The position numbers were made by a program, and so were the translations under genes. Below, piece after piece: positions 1 to 5,555 of a stretch of 7,264 nt of DNA. Every line of letters starts with the position of its first letter. Position 1 is the first letter of the stretch. The notes below the pieces were generated by a model. That model was not told the DNA's origin. It did no database searches and worked only from the letters and a program-made list of their open reading frames with translations. Source of the stretch: Cyanobacteria bacterium OH_CDB_20 (lineage in GTDB: Bacteria > Cyanobacteriota > Vampirovibrionia > Gastranaerophilales > Gastranaerophilaceae); the NCBI GenBank assembly GCA_023415935.1, contig JAEZIX010000004.1, positions 1 to 7,264 on the forward strand, written 5' to 3'.

Positions 1-630
1 TATAGTTGCACCCTCTTCGAGCGCGATATCATAGTCATTACTCATACCCATCGATATCTCATTTAATTCTAATCCATATTCAGATACTAATTCATCCTTT
101 AAATGTTTGATTTCTGCGAACAGCTCATGAAGTTCATCATCACTAATTTCAAGCGGTGCTATGTTCATTAACCCGAGAATTTCAATTGAAGGAAGTTCAA
201 CAATCTGTTTAAAAGATTTTTTGAGCTCTTCTATGCAAAACCCGGACTTTTGCTCTTCGCAAGCATTATTGACTTGAAGCAAAATTTTTTGTACAACTCC
301 TTTTTTCTGTGCCTCTTCTGAAATTGCTTTAGCGAGTTTAACAGAATCAACTGAATGAATAATATAAAAGTTCCCGACAGCTTGTTTTACTTTGTTTGAT
401 TGGAGGTGCCCTATAAGGTGAAATCTTGAATTTTCAAGTATTTCTTTAGGCAGTTTCTCCATTTTTTCCAAAGCATCCTGAACTCTGTTTTCGCCAAAGT
501 CTCTGAGACCGGAATTGTAATACTCAACTATTTTACTTTCGTCAAAATACTTAGTAACTGCTACTATAGTAGGATTATAATGTGCAACCCGTGTTTTTAT
601 CAGCTTAAGATTATCATCTAAATTACTCAT
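1..630 (-). CDS. yggS: YggS/PLPBP family pyridoxal phosphate homeostasis protein, 3' end cut by window edge
   Basis: This is a cytosolic PLP-binding protein of the alanine-racemase-like TIM-barrel fold. The family has no known catalytic activity and buffers the free vitamin B6 pool. The reading frame is open for 210 codons from the ATG at 630-628 to the window edge. Visible family motifs are VAVTK with the PLP-binding lysine at K27, FGENRVQ (45-51), HLIGHLQSNK (71-80), GLMNI (153-157) and the phosphate-binding region MGMSNDYDIALEEGATI (194-210). About 20 C-terminal residues, including the usual RIGTAIFG motif, should lie beyond position 1. The N-terminus before the PLP lysine is roughly ten residues shorter than in E. 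coli YggS. An in-frame TAA lies three codons upstream of this ATG, so no longer start exists. No close Shine-Dalgarno is seen; GGGAGA lies about 20 bases away. The gene is transcribed away from xerC from its own promoter. Confidence 0.95.
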   Translation of the reverse strand, partial: MSNLDDNLKLIKTRVAHYNPTIVAVTKYFDESKIVEYYNSGLRDFGENRVQDALEKMEKLPKEILENSRFHLIGHLQSNKVKQAVGNFYIIHSVDSVKLAKAISEEAQKKGVVQKILLQVNNACEEQKSGFCIEELKKSFKQIVELPSIEILGLMNIAPLEISDDELHELFAEIKHLKDELVSEYGLELNEISMGMSNDYDIALEEGATI

Positions 631-681
631 TTTAGCTTAAATCTTCATCTCCCAAGTCGAAGCCTCTAAAACACTAAATTT

Positions 682-709
682 ATTATAGCAAATTATCAGA
701 TATGGACAA
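682..709 (-). promoter_or_regulatory. Sigma-70-type promoter for yggS with extended -10
   Basis: Read on the minus strand, TATAAT (687-682) is preceded by TGC, forming an extended -10. TTGTCC (709-704, 4/6 match to TTGACA) lies 16 bases upstream. Transcription would begin near 675 and give a leader of about 45 bases before the ATG. The consensus -10 plus the TGn element makes this one of the better promoter predictions in the window. Confidence 0.6.
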
Positions 710-804
710 CAAATTGGATACACAACAAATAATTGAGTATTGTATTTTCGGCAAAACTCCATGGGCACATGGTATTTGGGGTTTGAATAGCCTCTTATAA
801 TTTC

Positions 805-817
805 TTAACATTGTTAA
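805..817. repeat. 13-bp perfect palindrome TTAACA-T-TGTTAA upstream of xerC
   Basis: The two 6-base arms TTAACA (805-810) and TGTTAA (812-817) flank a single T. The site lies in the 297-base yggS/xerC intergenic region, about 110 bases before the xerC start. It has operator-like symmetry, but no known binding protein can be named. The rest of the intergenic region holds the yggS promoter, a short CCATG/CATGG hairpin (759-772), the GAACAT repeats and the xerC -10. Confidence 0.3.
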
Positions 818-842
818 AATTCAATGAAATTAAGGCATGCCC

Positions 843-876
843 GAACATGAACATTTGTAAAAAAATTATGTTCACT
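843..876. repeat. GAACAT direct/inverted repeat just upstream of xerC; operator or dif-like site
   Basis: GAACAT occurs twice in tandem (843-848, 849-854). TGAACAT (848-854) is then repeated inverted as ATGTTCA (868-874) after 13 bases that include an A7 run. The right arm, TTATGTTCACT (866-876), resembles the XerD-side arm of bacterial dif sites as I recall them (TTATGTTAAAT in E. coli). The left arm and the spacing do not fit a canonical 11-6-11 dif site. The array sits over the expected -35 region of the xerC promoter, so an operator is the simpler reading. Confidence 0.35.
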
Positions 877-888
877 TTCAAAATTTTA

Positions 889-894
889 TATAAT
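889..894 (+). promoter_or_regulatory. Probable -10 of the xerC promoter
   Basis: A consensus TATAAT lies 33 bases before the xerC ATG. The hexamer 17 bases upstream, TTATGT (866-871), is a poor -35 and lies inside the GAACAT/ATGTTC repeat, which suggests an activator-dependent or repressible promoter. No TGn extension is present. Confidence 0.4.
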
Positions 895-927
895 AAGTTG
901 TGAATGATTTTTTAGATTTCGAAGGTT

Positions 928-1848
928 ATGAACAATTTATCAAAACAATATTTAAATGACTTTTTGATATATCTTGAGGTTGAAAAAAGTTTTTCAAAAC
1001 ATACGATAAAAGCCTACCAATCAGATATTTTGGGCTTTTTGATATGGCTTGGAGAATCTTCTGCTGAATCTGTTACGCACAAAACAATGCAAGAATATCT
1101 GCTATACATCCAGCAATTTAACTACTCAAAGACAACAACTGCAAGAAAAATTGCTTCTTTAAGAACATTTTACAGATATCTTTATAGGGAAAGAATAACT
1201 GAATCAAACCCTGCACAGACAATACATTCGCCTAAAAGGGGCAAAAATTTACCAAAGTTTTTAACTGAAGATGAAGTTGAGCAGATATTAAACAATTTAA
1301 AAATTGAAACCCCGGCAGGATATAGAAACAGGGCAATTTTAGAGCTTTTATACGCAACAGGCATGCGAATTTCCGAGCTAAGCAGCCTCAACTTCGGCGA
1401 TCTAAACCTTGAAAATAATGAAATAAGAGTGGTCGGAAAAGGCAACAAAGAAAGGATTGTTCTTGTCTCTGAAAGAGCAAAAGACTTCCTTCAAAACTAC
1501 ATAAAAACTGCAAGGTATATGATTTTAAAAGAGAATAAAGACAAATTTTTAGAAAAACAAACAGAAACAACACCTATTTTTATAAATAAAACAGGATACA
1601 GGCTTCAACCTCAGAGTGTAAGGCTTGCAATAAATGAGGTAGTTGATAAAATAAAATTACCAAAAGAAGTAACCCCTCACGTTTTTAGGCACAGTTTTGC
1701 TACAAAACTTCTTGAAAATGGAGCTGATTTGAGGGTTGTACAAGAACTCTTGGGCCACAGCAGCATAAGCAATACACAAATATACACACACGTTTCAACT
1801 GAAAGGCTGAAACAGACCTACAATGTAACTCACCCGCGTGCAAACTAA
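928..1848 (+). CDS. xerC: Tyrosine site-specific recombinase, XerC type
   Basis: This cytosolic enzyme of the Xer/phage-integrase family resolves chromosome dimers by strand exchange at dif through a 3'-phosphotyrosine intermediate. Its 306 residues match the usual Xer length. An N-terminal SAM-like DNA-binding domain (about 5-90) is followed by the catalytic domain (about 108-300). All six catalytic positions are present: R147 (ATGMR), K171 (GKGNKER), H251 and R254 (HVFRHSF), H277 (LLGHSS) and nucleophile Y286 (TQIYTH). The C-terminus ends in HPRA-N, as Xer proteins do. KNLPKFLTEDE (106-116) favours XerC over XerD, but the distinction is not secure without a second paralogue. The full length and lack of neighbouring mobile genes argue for a housekeeping enzyme rather than a phage or integron integrase. 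The start has GAAGG only two bases before the ATG, a tight spacing. An AAAGGA site and 13 bases separate it from the downstream kinase, implying co-transcription. Confidence 0.92.
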   Translation: MNNLSKQYLNDFLIYLEVEKSFSKHTIKAYQSDILGFLIWLGESSAESVTHKTMQEYLLYIQQFNYSKTTTARKIASLRTFYRYLYRERITESNPAQTIHSPKRGKNLPKFLTEDEVEQILNNLKIETPAGYRNRAILELLYATGMRISELSSLNFGDLNLENNEIRVVGKGNKERIVLVSERAKDFLQNYIKTARYMILKENKDKFLEKQTETTPIFINKTGYRLQPQSVRLAINEVVDKIKLPKEVTPHVFRHSFATKLLENGADLRVVQELLGHSSISNTQIYTHVSTERLKQTYNVTHPRAN

Positions 1849-1854
1849 AAAGGA
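1849..1854 (+). promoter_or_regulatory. Shine-Dalgarno site fixing the kinase start
   Basis: AAAGGA directly follows the xerC stop codon and lies 7 bases before the ATG at 1862. It selects that ATG over an in-frame GTG at 1838, which lies inside xerC and has no ribosome-binding site. Confidence 0.75.
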
Positions 1855-1861
1855 ACAAATT

Positions 1862-2908
1862 ATGTATGATTTTATAACAATTGGAAGCGCAACAATTGAT
1901 GCTTTTATTGATACAAATACAGCAACCGTGGTATCTGTTGCAACCGTAACAGACAGCAGAGAGTTTATGGCTTATCCATATGGAGCAAAAATCGAAATCG
2001 ATGACTTTAAAAACGCAACAGGAGGCGGCGCGGTAAATACCGCTACAAACTTTGCAAATCTTGGATTTAAAACATCAGCTATAATAAAAATCGGGAAAGA
2101 GCTTCAAGGAAAATCCGTTATTAACACACTTGAGCAATTTGGAGTTTCAACATCTGATGTGATTGTAAGCCAAACAGAACAAACTGGATTTTCTGTTATA
2201 TTAACCAGCTTCCAAGGTGATAGAACCGTTCTTGCACATAGAGGACCAAACGCAACAATAACAGCAAATGAAATAAACTTTGATGCAATTAAAAATTCAA
2301 AATGGCTATATATTGCGCCTTTAAACGGAGATTCGACAAAAATTCTTGATGAAATTGCAAAATTTGCAGAAAAAAATGACGTTAATATGGCAATAAACTT
2401 AGGAACAAGCAGCATAAAACAAGGTGCAGATTATTTAAACAACATAATAAAAACAGCCGAAGTTGTTATTTTGAACAAAGATGAAGCAACAATGCTTACC
2501 GGTATAAAAGTAAGGCCAGATACAAAAGATGTAAAATATTCCGCAGCGCCTCTTCACGAAGATATTAAAACAATGTTGAACAATTTAAAATCGACAAACG
2601 CAAGAATAGTTATAATAACAGACGGAAAAAATGGCGCCTACGCATACGATGGTTCAAATTATTATATTGCGCCTGAATTCCCTGCAAAAGTAATGAGCAC
2701 ACTAGGTGCTGGCGATGCTTTTTCTTCAACTTTTGTGGCTTCACTAGAGATGACAAACTGGGATATTGAAAAATCACTTATGTATGCATCTGTAAACGCT
2801 GCAGCTACTGTTGAAAAATTCGGCGCTCAAGAAGGTTTCTTGACATTTGATAATATTCAGGAAAAACTAAAAACCACACCTGAGTACAAAATCATTATTA
2901 TAAAATAA
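1862..2908 (+). CDS. PfkB-family carbohydrate/nucleoside kinase (ribokinase-like), substrate unknown
   Basis: This cytosolic ATP-dependent kinase of the ribokinase superfamily phosphorylates a sugar, nucleoside or related alcohol. From the ATG at 1862 it has 348 residues, slightly long for the family. Signature 1 is GGGAVNTA (54-61), which contributes to sugar binding. NKDEA (205-209) is the usual phosphate/Mg region. TDGKNGAY (253-260) precedes the ATP pocket. Signature 2 is LGAGDAFSSTF (281-291), with anion-hole glycines and catalytic base D285; NAAATVEKFGAQEG (312-325) closes the ATP site. An insertion-like stretch at about 18-48 resembles the lid region and is where substrate classes differ. 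The overall pattern is closer to the adenosine kinase/ribokinase group than to 1-phosphofructokinase, but I cannot assign a substrate. It follows xerC by 13 bases in a probable operon and ends at a strong terminator. The functional link to Xer recombination, if any, is unclear. Confidence 0.9.
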   Translation: MYDFITIGSATIDAFIDTNTATVVSVATVTDSREFMAYPYGAKIEIDDFKNATGGGAVNTATNFANLGFKTSAIIKIGKELQGKSVINTLEQFGVSTSDVIVSQTEQTGFSVILTSFQGDRTVLAHRGPNATITANEINFDAIKNSKWLYIAPLNGDSTKILDEIAKFAEKNDVNMAINLGTSSIKQGADYLNNIIKTAEVVILNKDEATMLTGIKVRPDTKDVKYSAAPLHEDIKTMLNNLKSTNARIVIITDGKNGAYAYDGSNYYIAPEFPAKVMSTLGAGDAFSSTFVASLEMTNWDIEKSLMYASVNAAATVEKFGAQEGFLTFDNIQEKLKTTPEYKIIIIK

Positions 2909-2912
2909 AGCT

Positions 2913-2943
2913 AAAAAGAGTGTTTATTTCAAACACTCTTTTT
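2913..2943. terminator. Bidirectional Rho-independent terminator
   Basis: A perfect 13-bp stem (2913-2925 with 2931-2943) encloses a 5-base ATTTC loop. It has an A-run on the left and a T-run on the right, so it can end transcription on both strands. It lies between the convergent kinase (stop at 2908) and the minus-strand gene ending at 2967. Confidence 0.9.
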
Positions 2944-2966
2944 GCCTAATTTATATCTATTATATT

Positions 2967-3506
2967 TTATAGATTAATTTCATGATCTTTTCTGTGAGCA
3001 TCTAATTTAGCTTTATCTTCATATTTTTGGTCAATTCTGCCTTGTGAATGACCCCATTTCAAGAAAGCACCGAATAAAGCTGTAGCGCCTGCAGCTATAA
3101 TAGCTGTCTTTTTATTTGCTTTAAGGAATGAAATAGCTTTCTTTCCAACTTCTGCAATACCAGGGAATTTTTTAACTAATCTTGCTCCTGTTTCACAAAG
3201 TTTAGGACCGATGTTGGTTTTTATTGAAAAATCCATAGCAACATCAGCAATTTTTTTACCGATTTTCTTACCAAATTCTGCTACTTTTGGAAATTTTTCG
3301 GCTAAAAACGAAACTACTTTTTTATTACCAGCAAAAGTATCGACAGCTAATGCTGTTCCAGCTACTATACCATATGATTTTACACCATTCACTGCATTGT
3401 TAGCCATTGTTTCACCTGCGCAAGCAGCACGGTTTTTAATGTCACCTTTTCTGTTGTCTAAAAGTTGTGCTGGTACATTACCGATTGACATCATGTGATC
3501 TTTCAT
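2967..3506 (-). CDS. Hypothetical protein with two membrane-like segments and a duplicated KFPxxAExGKK motif
   Basis: I do not recognise this 179-residue protein. The start is well supported: TAGGAGG ends nine bases before the ATG at 3506-3504. Two hydrophobic, Ala/Gly-rich stretches, about 46-59 (with an Asp at 56) and about 133-149 (AAGATALFGAFLKW), could be membrane segments. Between them is a basic region with two copies of KFPxxAExGKK (71-81 and 113-123), 42 residues apart, suggesting an internal duplication of an amphipathic hairpin unit. The C-terminus is charged (KYEDKAKLDAHRKDHE). There is no clear signal peptide. Two cysteines (C29, C104) are present. The layout could suit a small membrane-active or membrane-anchored protein, but that is speculation. 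It is a single gene convergent with the kinase and divergent from the repeat protein at 3780, with an operator-like palindrome over its likely -10. Confidence 0.75.
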   Translation of the reverse strand: MKDHMMSIGNVPAQLLDNRKGDIKNRAACAGETMANNAVNGVKSYGIVAGTALAVDTFAGNKKVVSFLAEKFPKVAEFGKKIGKKIADVAMDFSIKTNIGPKLCETGARLVKKFPGIAEVGKKAISFLKANKKTAIIAAGATALFGAFLKWGHSQGRIDQKYEDKAKLDAHRKDHEINL

Positions 3507-3546
3507 AAAAATTTTCCTCCTAAGATAATACGTGTTTTAATAAAAA

Positions 3547-3561
3547 GTAAACTATGTTTAC
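3547..3561. promoter_or_regulatory. Perfect palindrome GTAAAC-TAT-GTTTAC, likely operator
   Basis: Six-base arms at 3547-3552 and 3556-3561 flank a 3-base centre. The palindrome overlaps the likely -10 (CATAGT on the minus strand, 3556-3551) of the gene starting at 3506. A second A/T-rich inverted repeat, TGAAAAA/TTTTTCA (3563-3577), adjoins it. A bound dimeric repressor here would block that promoter. The GTTTACAT side also resembles one half of the RpaB-binding HLR1 motif, but only a single half-site. Confidence 0.45.
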
Positions 3562-3578
3562 ATGAAAAATTTTTTCAA
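3551..3578 (-). promoter_or_regulatory. Candidate promoter of the hypothetical gene at 2967-3506
   Basis: On the minus strand, TTGAAA (3578-3573, 5/6) is followed after 16 bases by CATAGT (3556-3551, 4/6). Transcription would start near 3543, giving a leader of about 37 bases that contains the strong TAGGAGG site. The weaker alternative TATTAT (3530-3525) is too close to the ribosome-binding site. Confidence 0.35.
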
Positions 3579-3611
3579 GACGAAATTGACATGAGTTTTC
3601 CATCCAGTATC

Positions 3612-3675
3612 GTAAGCAAGAAAAATTGCTTACTTGAAGCCCAAGTATTTAAAAGGTTTCAACCTATTCAAGCAA
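3612..3675. other. Cluster of overlapping hairpins in the 3507-3779 intergenic region
   Basis: Hairpin A is a perfect 8-bp stem, GTAAGCAA (3612-3619) with TTGCTTAC (3626-3633), loop of six. Hairpin B is TACTTG (3631-3636) with CAAGTA (3642-3647), loop of five, and shares three bases with A. A small hairpin AGGT/ACCT (3654-3665) follows. TTCAAGCAA (3667-3675) offers a second partner for TTGCTT (3626-3631). A plus-strand TTGACA (3586-3591) 16 bases before TATCGT (3608-3613) would start an RNA near 3620. This could be a small RNA or a structured leader of the gene at 3780. No known RNA family is recognised. Confidence 0.25.
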
Positions 3676-3702
3676 TTCGGCGTTTTTTGTTAACAATTGT
3701 AA

Positions 3703-3734
3703 CAGTATATACTTTTTATGAAATCAGTATATAC
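3703..3734 (+). promoter_or_regulatory. Tandem operators: CAGTATATAC repeated at a 22-bp period, with promoter -10
   Basis: The 10-mer CAGTATATAC occurs at 3703-3712 and 3725-3734. Each copy contains the palindrome GTATATAC, and they are spaced 22 bp, about two helical turns, so dimers would bind on one face. The first copy runs into TATACT (3708-3713), a plausible -10, with TTGTTA (3687-3692) 15 bases upstream. An imperfect palindrome, GTTAACAATTGTAAC (3689-3703), sits immediately before. This is the likely promoter/operator of the repeat protein at 3780, with a leader of about 60 bases. Confidence 0.45.
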
Positions 3735-3779
3735 AAATAGTTTTTATAAATATGTATAGTAAGAAAGTATAGGTAGATT

Positions 3780-4415
3780 ATGATTTCAAGAGCAGGAATG
3801 TATAATCAGGCCGCCGCTGCAGTCGCAAGCTTTGGCACAAATACTTCGACAACAAGAGGTTCAGAAAATCTTTTTGTCGGAGGAATTGGAGCTGATACAG
3901 TCACCAACGATACCGATAGTTCGATAATACTGACAGGTGCGGGTAATGATACCGTTGTTTCAACAGGTAATAAAAACAAGATTGAAGACACCTCTGGCAC
4001 AAATACAATGACCGTTATAGGTGATGAAAATAAAATCAAAGGCGGTACAGGCGCAGATTCTATGGCCATAATAGGCGATAAAAATATTGCTGACGCAGGA
4101 AATGGAACCAATAAGGTTGCACTGCTTGGCGATGGAAACAACATAACAACAGGAAAAGATACAGATTACATATATACCCTAGATTTTGCAGTACGAAATA
4201 ATCTATTCTCGAATTTATCAGGTTATCTGGCTGACTACGCAACAGAAATCAAAAACGGACTTCATATAGACGGATTAATAAGCGGCACAACAATTAACGA
4301 TCAAGGTGGATATAACCACGTAGGACTAAACGTTGCAGATGGTACGACCGACATCAATATCGATAAAGCTAAAAATGATTACCAGATAACGAGCGGAGCC
4401 GATTGGACAAAATAA
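3780..4415 (+). CDS. Small RTX/beta-roll-like repeat protein, function unknown
   Basis: The 211-residue acidic protein carries an 18-residue tandem repeat from residue 37 to about 135, resembling a calcium-binding RTX parallel beta-roll. GGIGADTVT (34-42) matches the RTX nonapeptide GGxGxDxUx exactly, and GAGNDTVV (53-60) matches closely. Later units alternate GxDxVx-type turns with ΦΦGDxNxI turns. The C-terminal 75 residues (136-211) lack the repeat and include GLHIDGLISGTTIND. The N-terminus is Ala-rich (QAAAAVASF) but has no hydrophobic signal-peptide core. RTX proteins generally leave by type I secretion using a C-terminal signal, but no transporter genes are nearby, so secretion is unproven. 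The ATG at 3780 is preceded by AGG at a 6-base spacing. It lies downstream of the tandem GTATATAC operators and ends before a shared hairpin. Possible roles are a small secreted calcium-binding or surface protein; none can be proved. Confidence 0.75.
   Translation: MISRAGMYNQAAAAVASFGTNTSTTRGSENLFVGGIGADTVTNDTDSSIILTGAGNDTVVSTGNKNKIEDTSGTNTMTVIGDENKIKGGTGADSMAIIGDKNIADAGNGTNKVALLGDGNNITTGKDTDYIYTLDFAVRNNLFSNLSGYLADYATEIKNGLHIDGLISGTTINDQGGYNHVGLNVADGTTDINIDKAKNDYQITSGADWTK
3888..4157 (+). repeat. Five 54-bp coding repeats (18 residues each), diverged at DNA level
   Basis: Units begin at codons 37, 55, 73, 91 and 109, with a partial sixth at 127, without any insertion or deletion. Position 1 is G in all five full units, position 3 is D or N in all, position 5 is V or M, position 12 is N in four of five, and position 14 is I in four of five. 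Positions 9-10 read GD or GN in four of five. DNA identity between units is low, so selection has kept the protein pattern rather than recent duplication producing it. Confidence 0.7.
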
Positions 4416-4437
4416 GGTACTAGAAATAACAAACTAT

Positions 4438-4466
4438 AAAAGCAGTAATTATTAATTACTGCTTTT
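4438..4466. terminator. Bidirectional terminator overlapping the EamA gene 3' end
   Basis: A perfect 13-bp stem, AAAAGCAGTAATT (4438-4450) with its complement at 4454-4466, has a 3-base ATT loop and A/T-runs on both flanks. It ends transcription of the plus-strand repeat gene. Its right arm contains the stop codon (4458-4456) and the last codons of the minus-strand transporter gene, so it serves both genes. Confidence 0.85.
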
Positions 4467-5412
4467 GTGCTTTTGGCTTTTGTCTTACAAATCTTGCAAT
4501 TTGAACAATCTTTTTCCTGTCTTCTATCTGACTGACATATATACCTGCAAAAATAAACGCACACGCTAAGAATTGATAGAGATTAAACGTTTCTCCAAGG
4601 AAAAACCAGCCAAAAAACACAGCGGCAACAGGGAGCAAGAACAAAAACGGCGAGGCTTTACTAGCTGATAATGTACAAATAGAATAATTATATAACGCAT
4701 AAGCAATAACAGTTAAAATACCAAGGTAAAGAACAATAACCGCGCTAATATTTGGAACAATAGCAAAACTGTGCCCTGTAAAGAGATTTAATAGAGTAAA
4801 AAATACTCCGCCGCCAAGTACCTGAATACCTGCAAGGAAAAACGGAGGATATCTATCCATAAGATATTTTGTTGTAATTATACTCATATCGGTAAGGACT
4901 ATTGCACAAAGCTCCAAAAGGTTCCCTAGAACAGGTCTTGGAGCAAGTTCATTAACGTCTGAAAACATACTTAAACAAATTGCACCTATAAGCCCCATAA
5001 AAAGCCCATAATAAGCAAGTTTAGGCAGTCTTTCTTTTAAAACAATGCGTGCCCCCATAACAATAAAAATTGGCTCAAGTGAGCTTACAATCCCGGCTTG
5101 GCCGGAAGATGTGTATTTAAGTGCGTTTGTCTCAAATATAAAATACAAACATGGCTCACAAATCATCATAAAAAGCACAAGTTTAATGTCAGATTTCTCA
5201 ATCTTAACATTTTTATATACAGTCAAAAAGAATGGAAGGAATAATAATGAAGAAATTACCATTCTAAACATCATAAGAGTAGGAGTTGAATAATACTGAA
5301 GACATACTTTTGTAGCAGTTAACGTCGTACCATAAAGGATAACGGCGATCATTAAAGATATATATGCAAAAATTTCATTTGGGTTTTTATATCTTGATAG
5401 TAAGTCTTTCAT
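4456..5412 (-). CDS. EamA/DMT-superfamily membrane transporter
   Basis: This is an inner-membrane carrier of the drug/metabolite transporter superfamily, usually an exporter of amino acids, drugs or other small metabolites; the substrate cannot be told here. The 318 residues give about ten hydrophobic helices (roughly 14-34, 45-65, 78-97, 103-121, 132-150, 163-182, 190-210, 221-242, 252-272, 279-296). These form two EamA repeats, each closed by the typical Glu motif: LKERLP (125-130) and FLGETF (271-276). The tail from 297 is basic (EDRKK, RQKPKAQKQ) and probably cytoplasmic. The ATG at 5412 is the first in its frame after an in-frame TGA. A weak GAAGA lies 11 bases upstream, and an out-of-frame ATG AAA TGA overlaps the start, which may damp translation. 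It is a single gene, divergent from rpaB and convergent with the repeat protein. Confidence 0.9.
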   Translation of the reverse strand: MKDLLSRYKNPNEIFAYISLMIAVILYGTTLTATKVCLQYYSTPTLMMFRMVISSLLFLPFFLTVYKNVKIEKSDIKLVLFMMICEPCLYFIFETNALKYTSSGQAGIVSSLEPIFIVMGARIVLKERLPKLAYYGLFMGLIGAICLSMFSDVNELAPRPVLGNLLELCAIVLTDMSIITTKYLMDRYPPFFLAGIQVLGGGVFFTLLNLFTGHSFAIVPNISAVIVLYLGILTVIAYALYNYSICTLSASKASPFLFLLPVAAVFFGWFFLGETFNLYQFLACAFIFAGIYVSQIEDRKKIVQIARFVRQKPKAQKQ

Positions 5413-5490
5413 TTCATAAAATATTCTTCACAATCCTGTCTATACAACTATCGTAGCTCAACAGATATTGACACGAACTACGTAAGAAAC

Positions 5491-5496
5491 ATTATA
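5491..5496 (-). promoter_or_regulatory. Likely -10 of the EamA transporter promoter
   Basis: On the minus strand the sequence is a consensus TATAAT, about 80 bases before the ATG. No good -35 is found at 16-18 bases. A plus-strand TTGACA (5468-5473) followed after 16 bases by CATTAT (5490-5495) overlaps it, so this spot may also start a longer rpaB transcript. Confidence 0.35.
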
Positions 5497-5555
5497 ACTC
5501 GCTCAATTTTTAAAATCTACAACAAGAAAAGTAAATTATTATAAGTAATATAAGT

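Noticed and set aside
849..858. LexA/SOS box upstream of xerC
   Set aside because: Only one GAAC half-site matches; GAAC-N4-GTTC is not complete at the required spacing.
928..1848. Integrase marking a phage, island or integron
   Set aside because: Full housekeeping Xer length and motifs, with no tRNA, att repeat, cassette or phage gene nearby.
1838..1861. GTG at 1838 as the kinase start, overlapping xerC
   Set aside because: No ribosome-binding site; the ATG at 1862 has AAAGGA at 7 bases and its N-terminus (MYDFITIGSATID) fits the family start.
2104..2415. Minus-strand open frame within the kinase
   Set aside because: Antisense to conserved kinase coding sequence, with no start signal or family resemblance.
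3495..3740. Plus-strand open frame of 81 codons
   Set aside because: It begins inside the minus-strand gene's start region, has no ribosome-binding site, reads through the palindromes and hairpins, and has a composition unlike the neighbouring proteins.
3888..4157. CRISPR array or recent minisatellite
   Set aside because: The 54-bp periodicity is coding and the units differ strongly at DNA level; there are no identical repeats with unique spacers.
3806..4242. Minus-strand open frames across the repeat protein
   Set aside because: They are shadows of the repeat gene: hydrophobic, Ser/Pro-rich translations with no start signals, while the plus frame shows a conserved repeat.
5045..5293. Plus-strand open frame within the transporter gene
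   Set aside because: Antisense shadow of the EamA helices; no ribosome-binding site.
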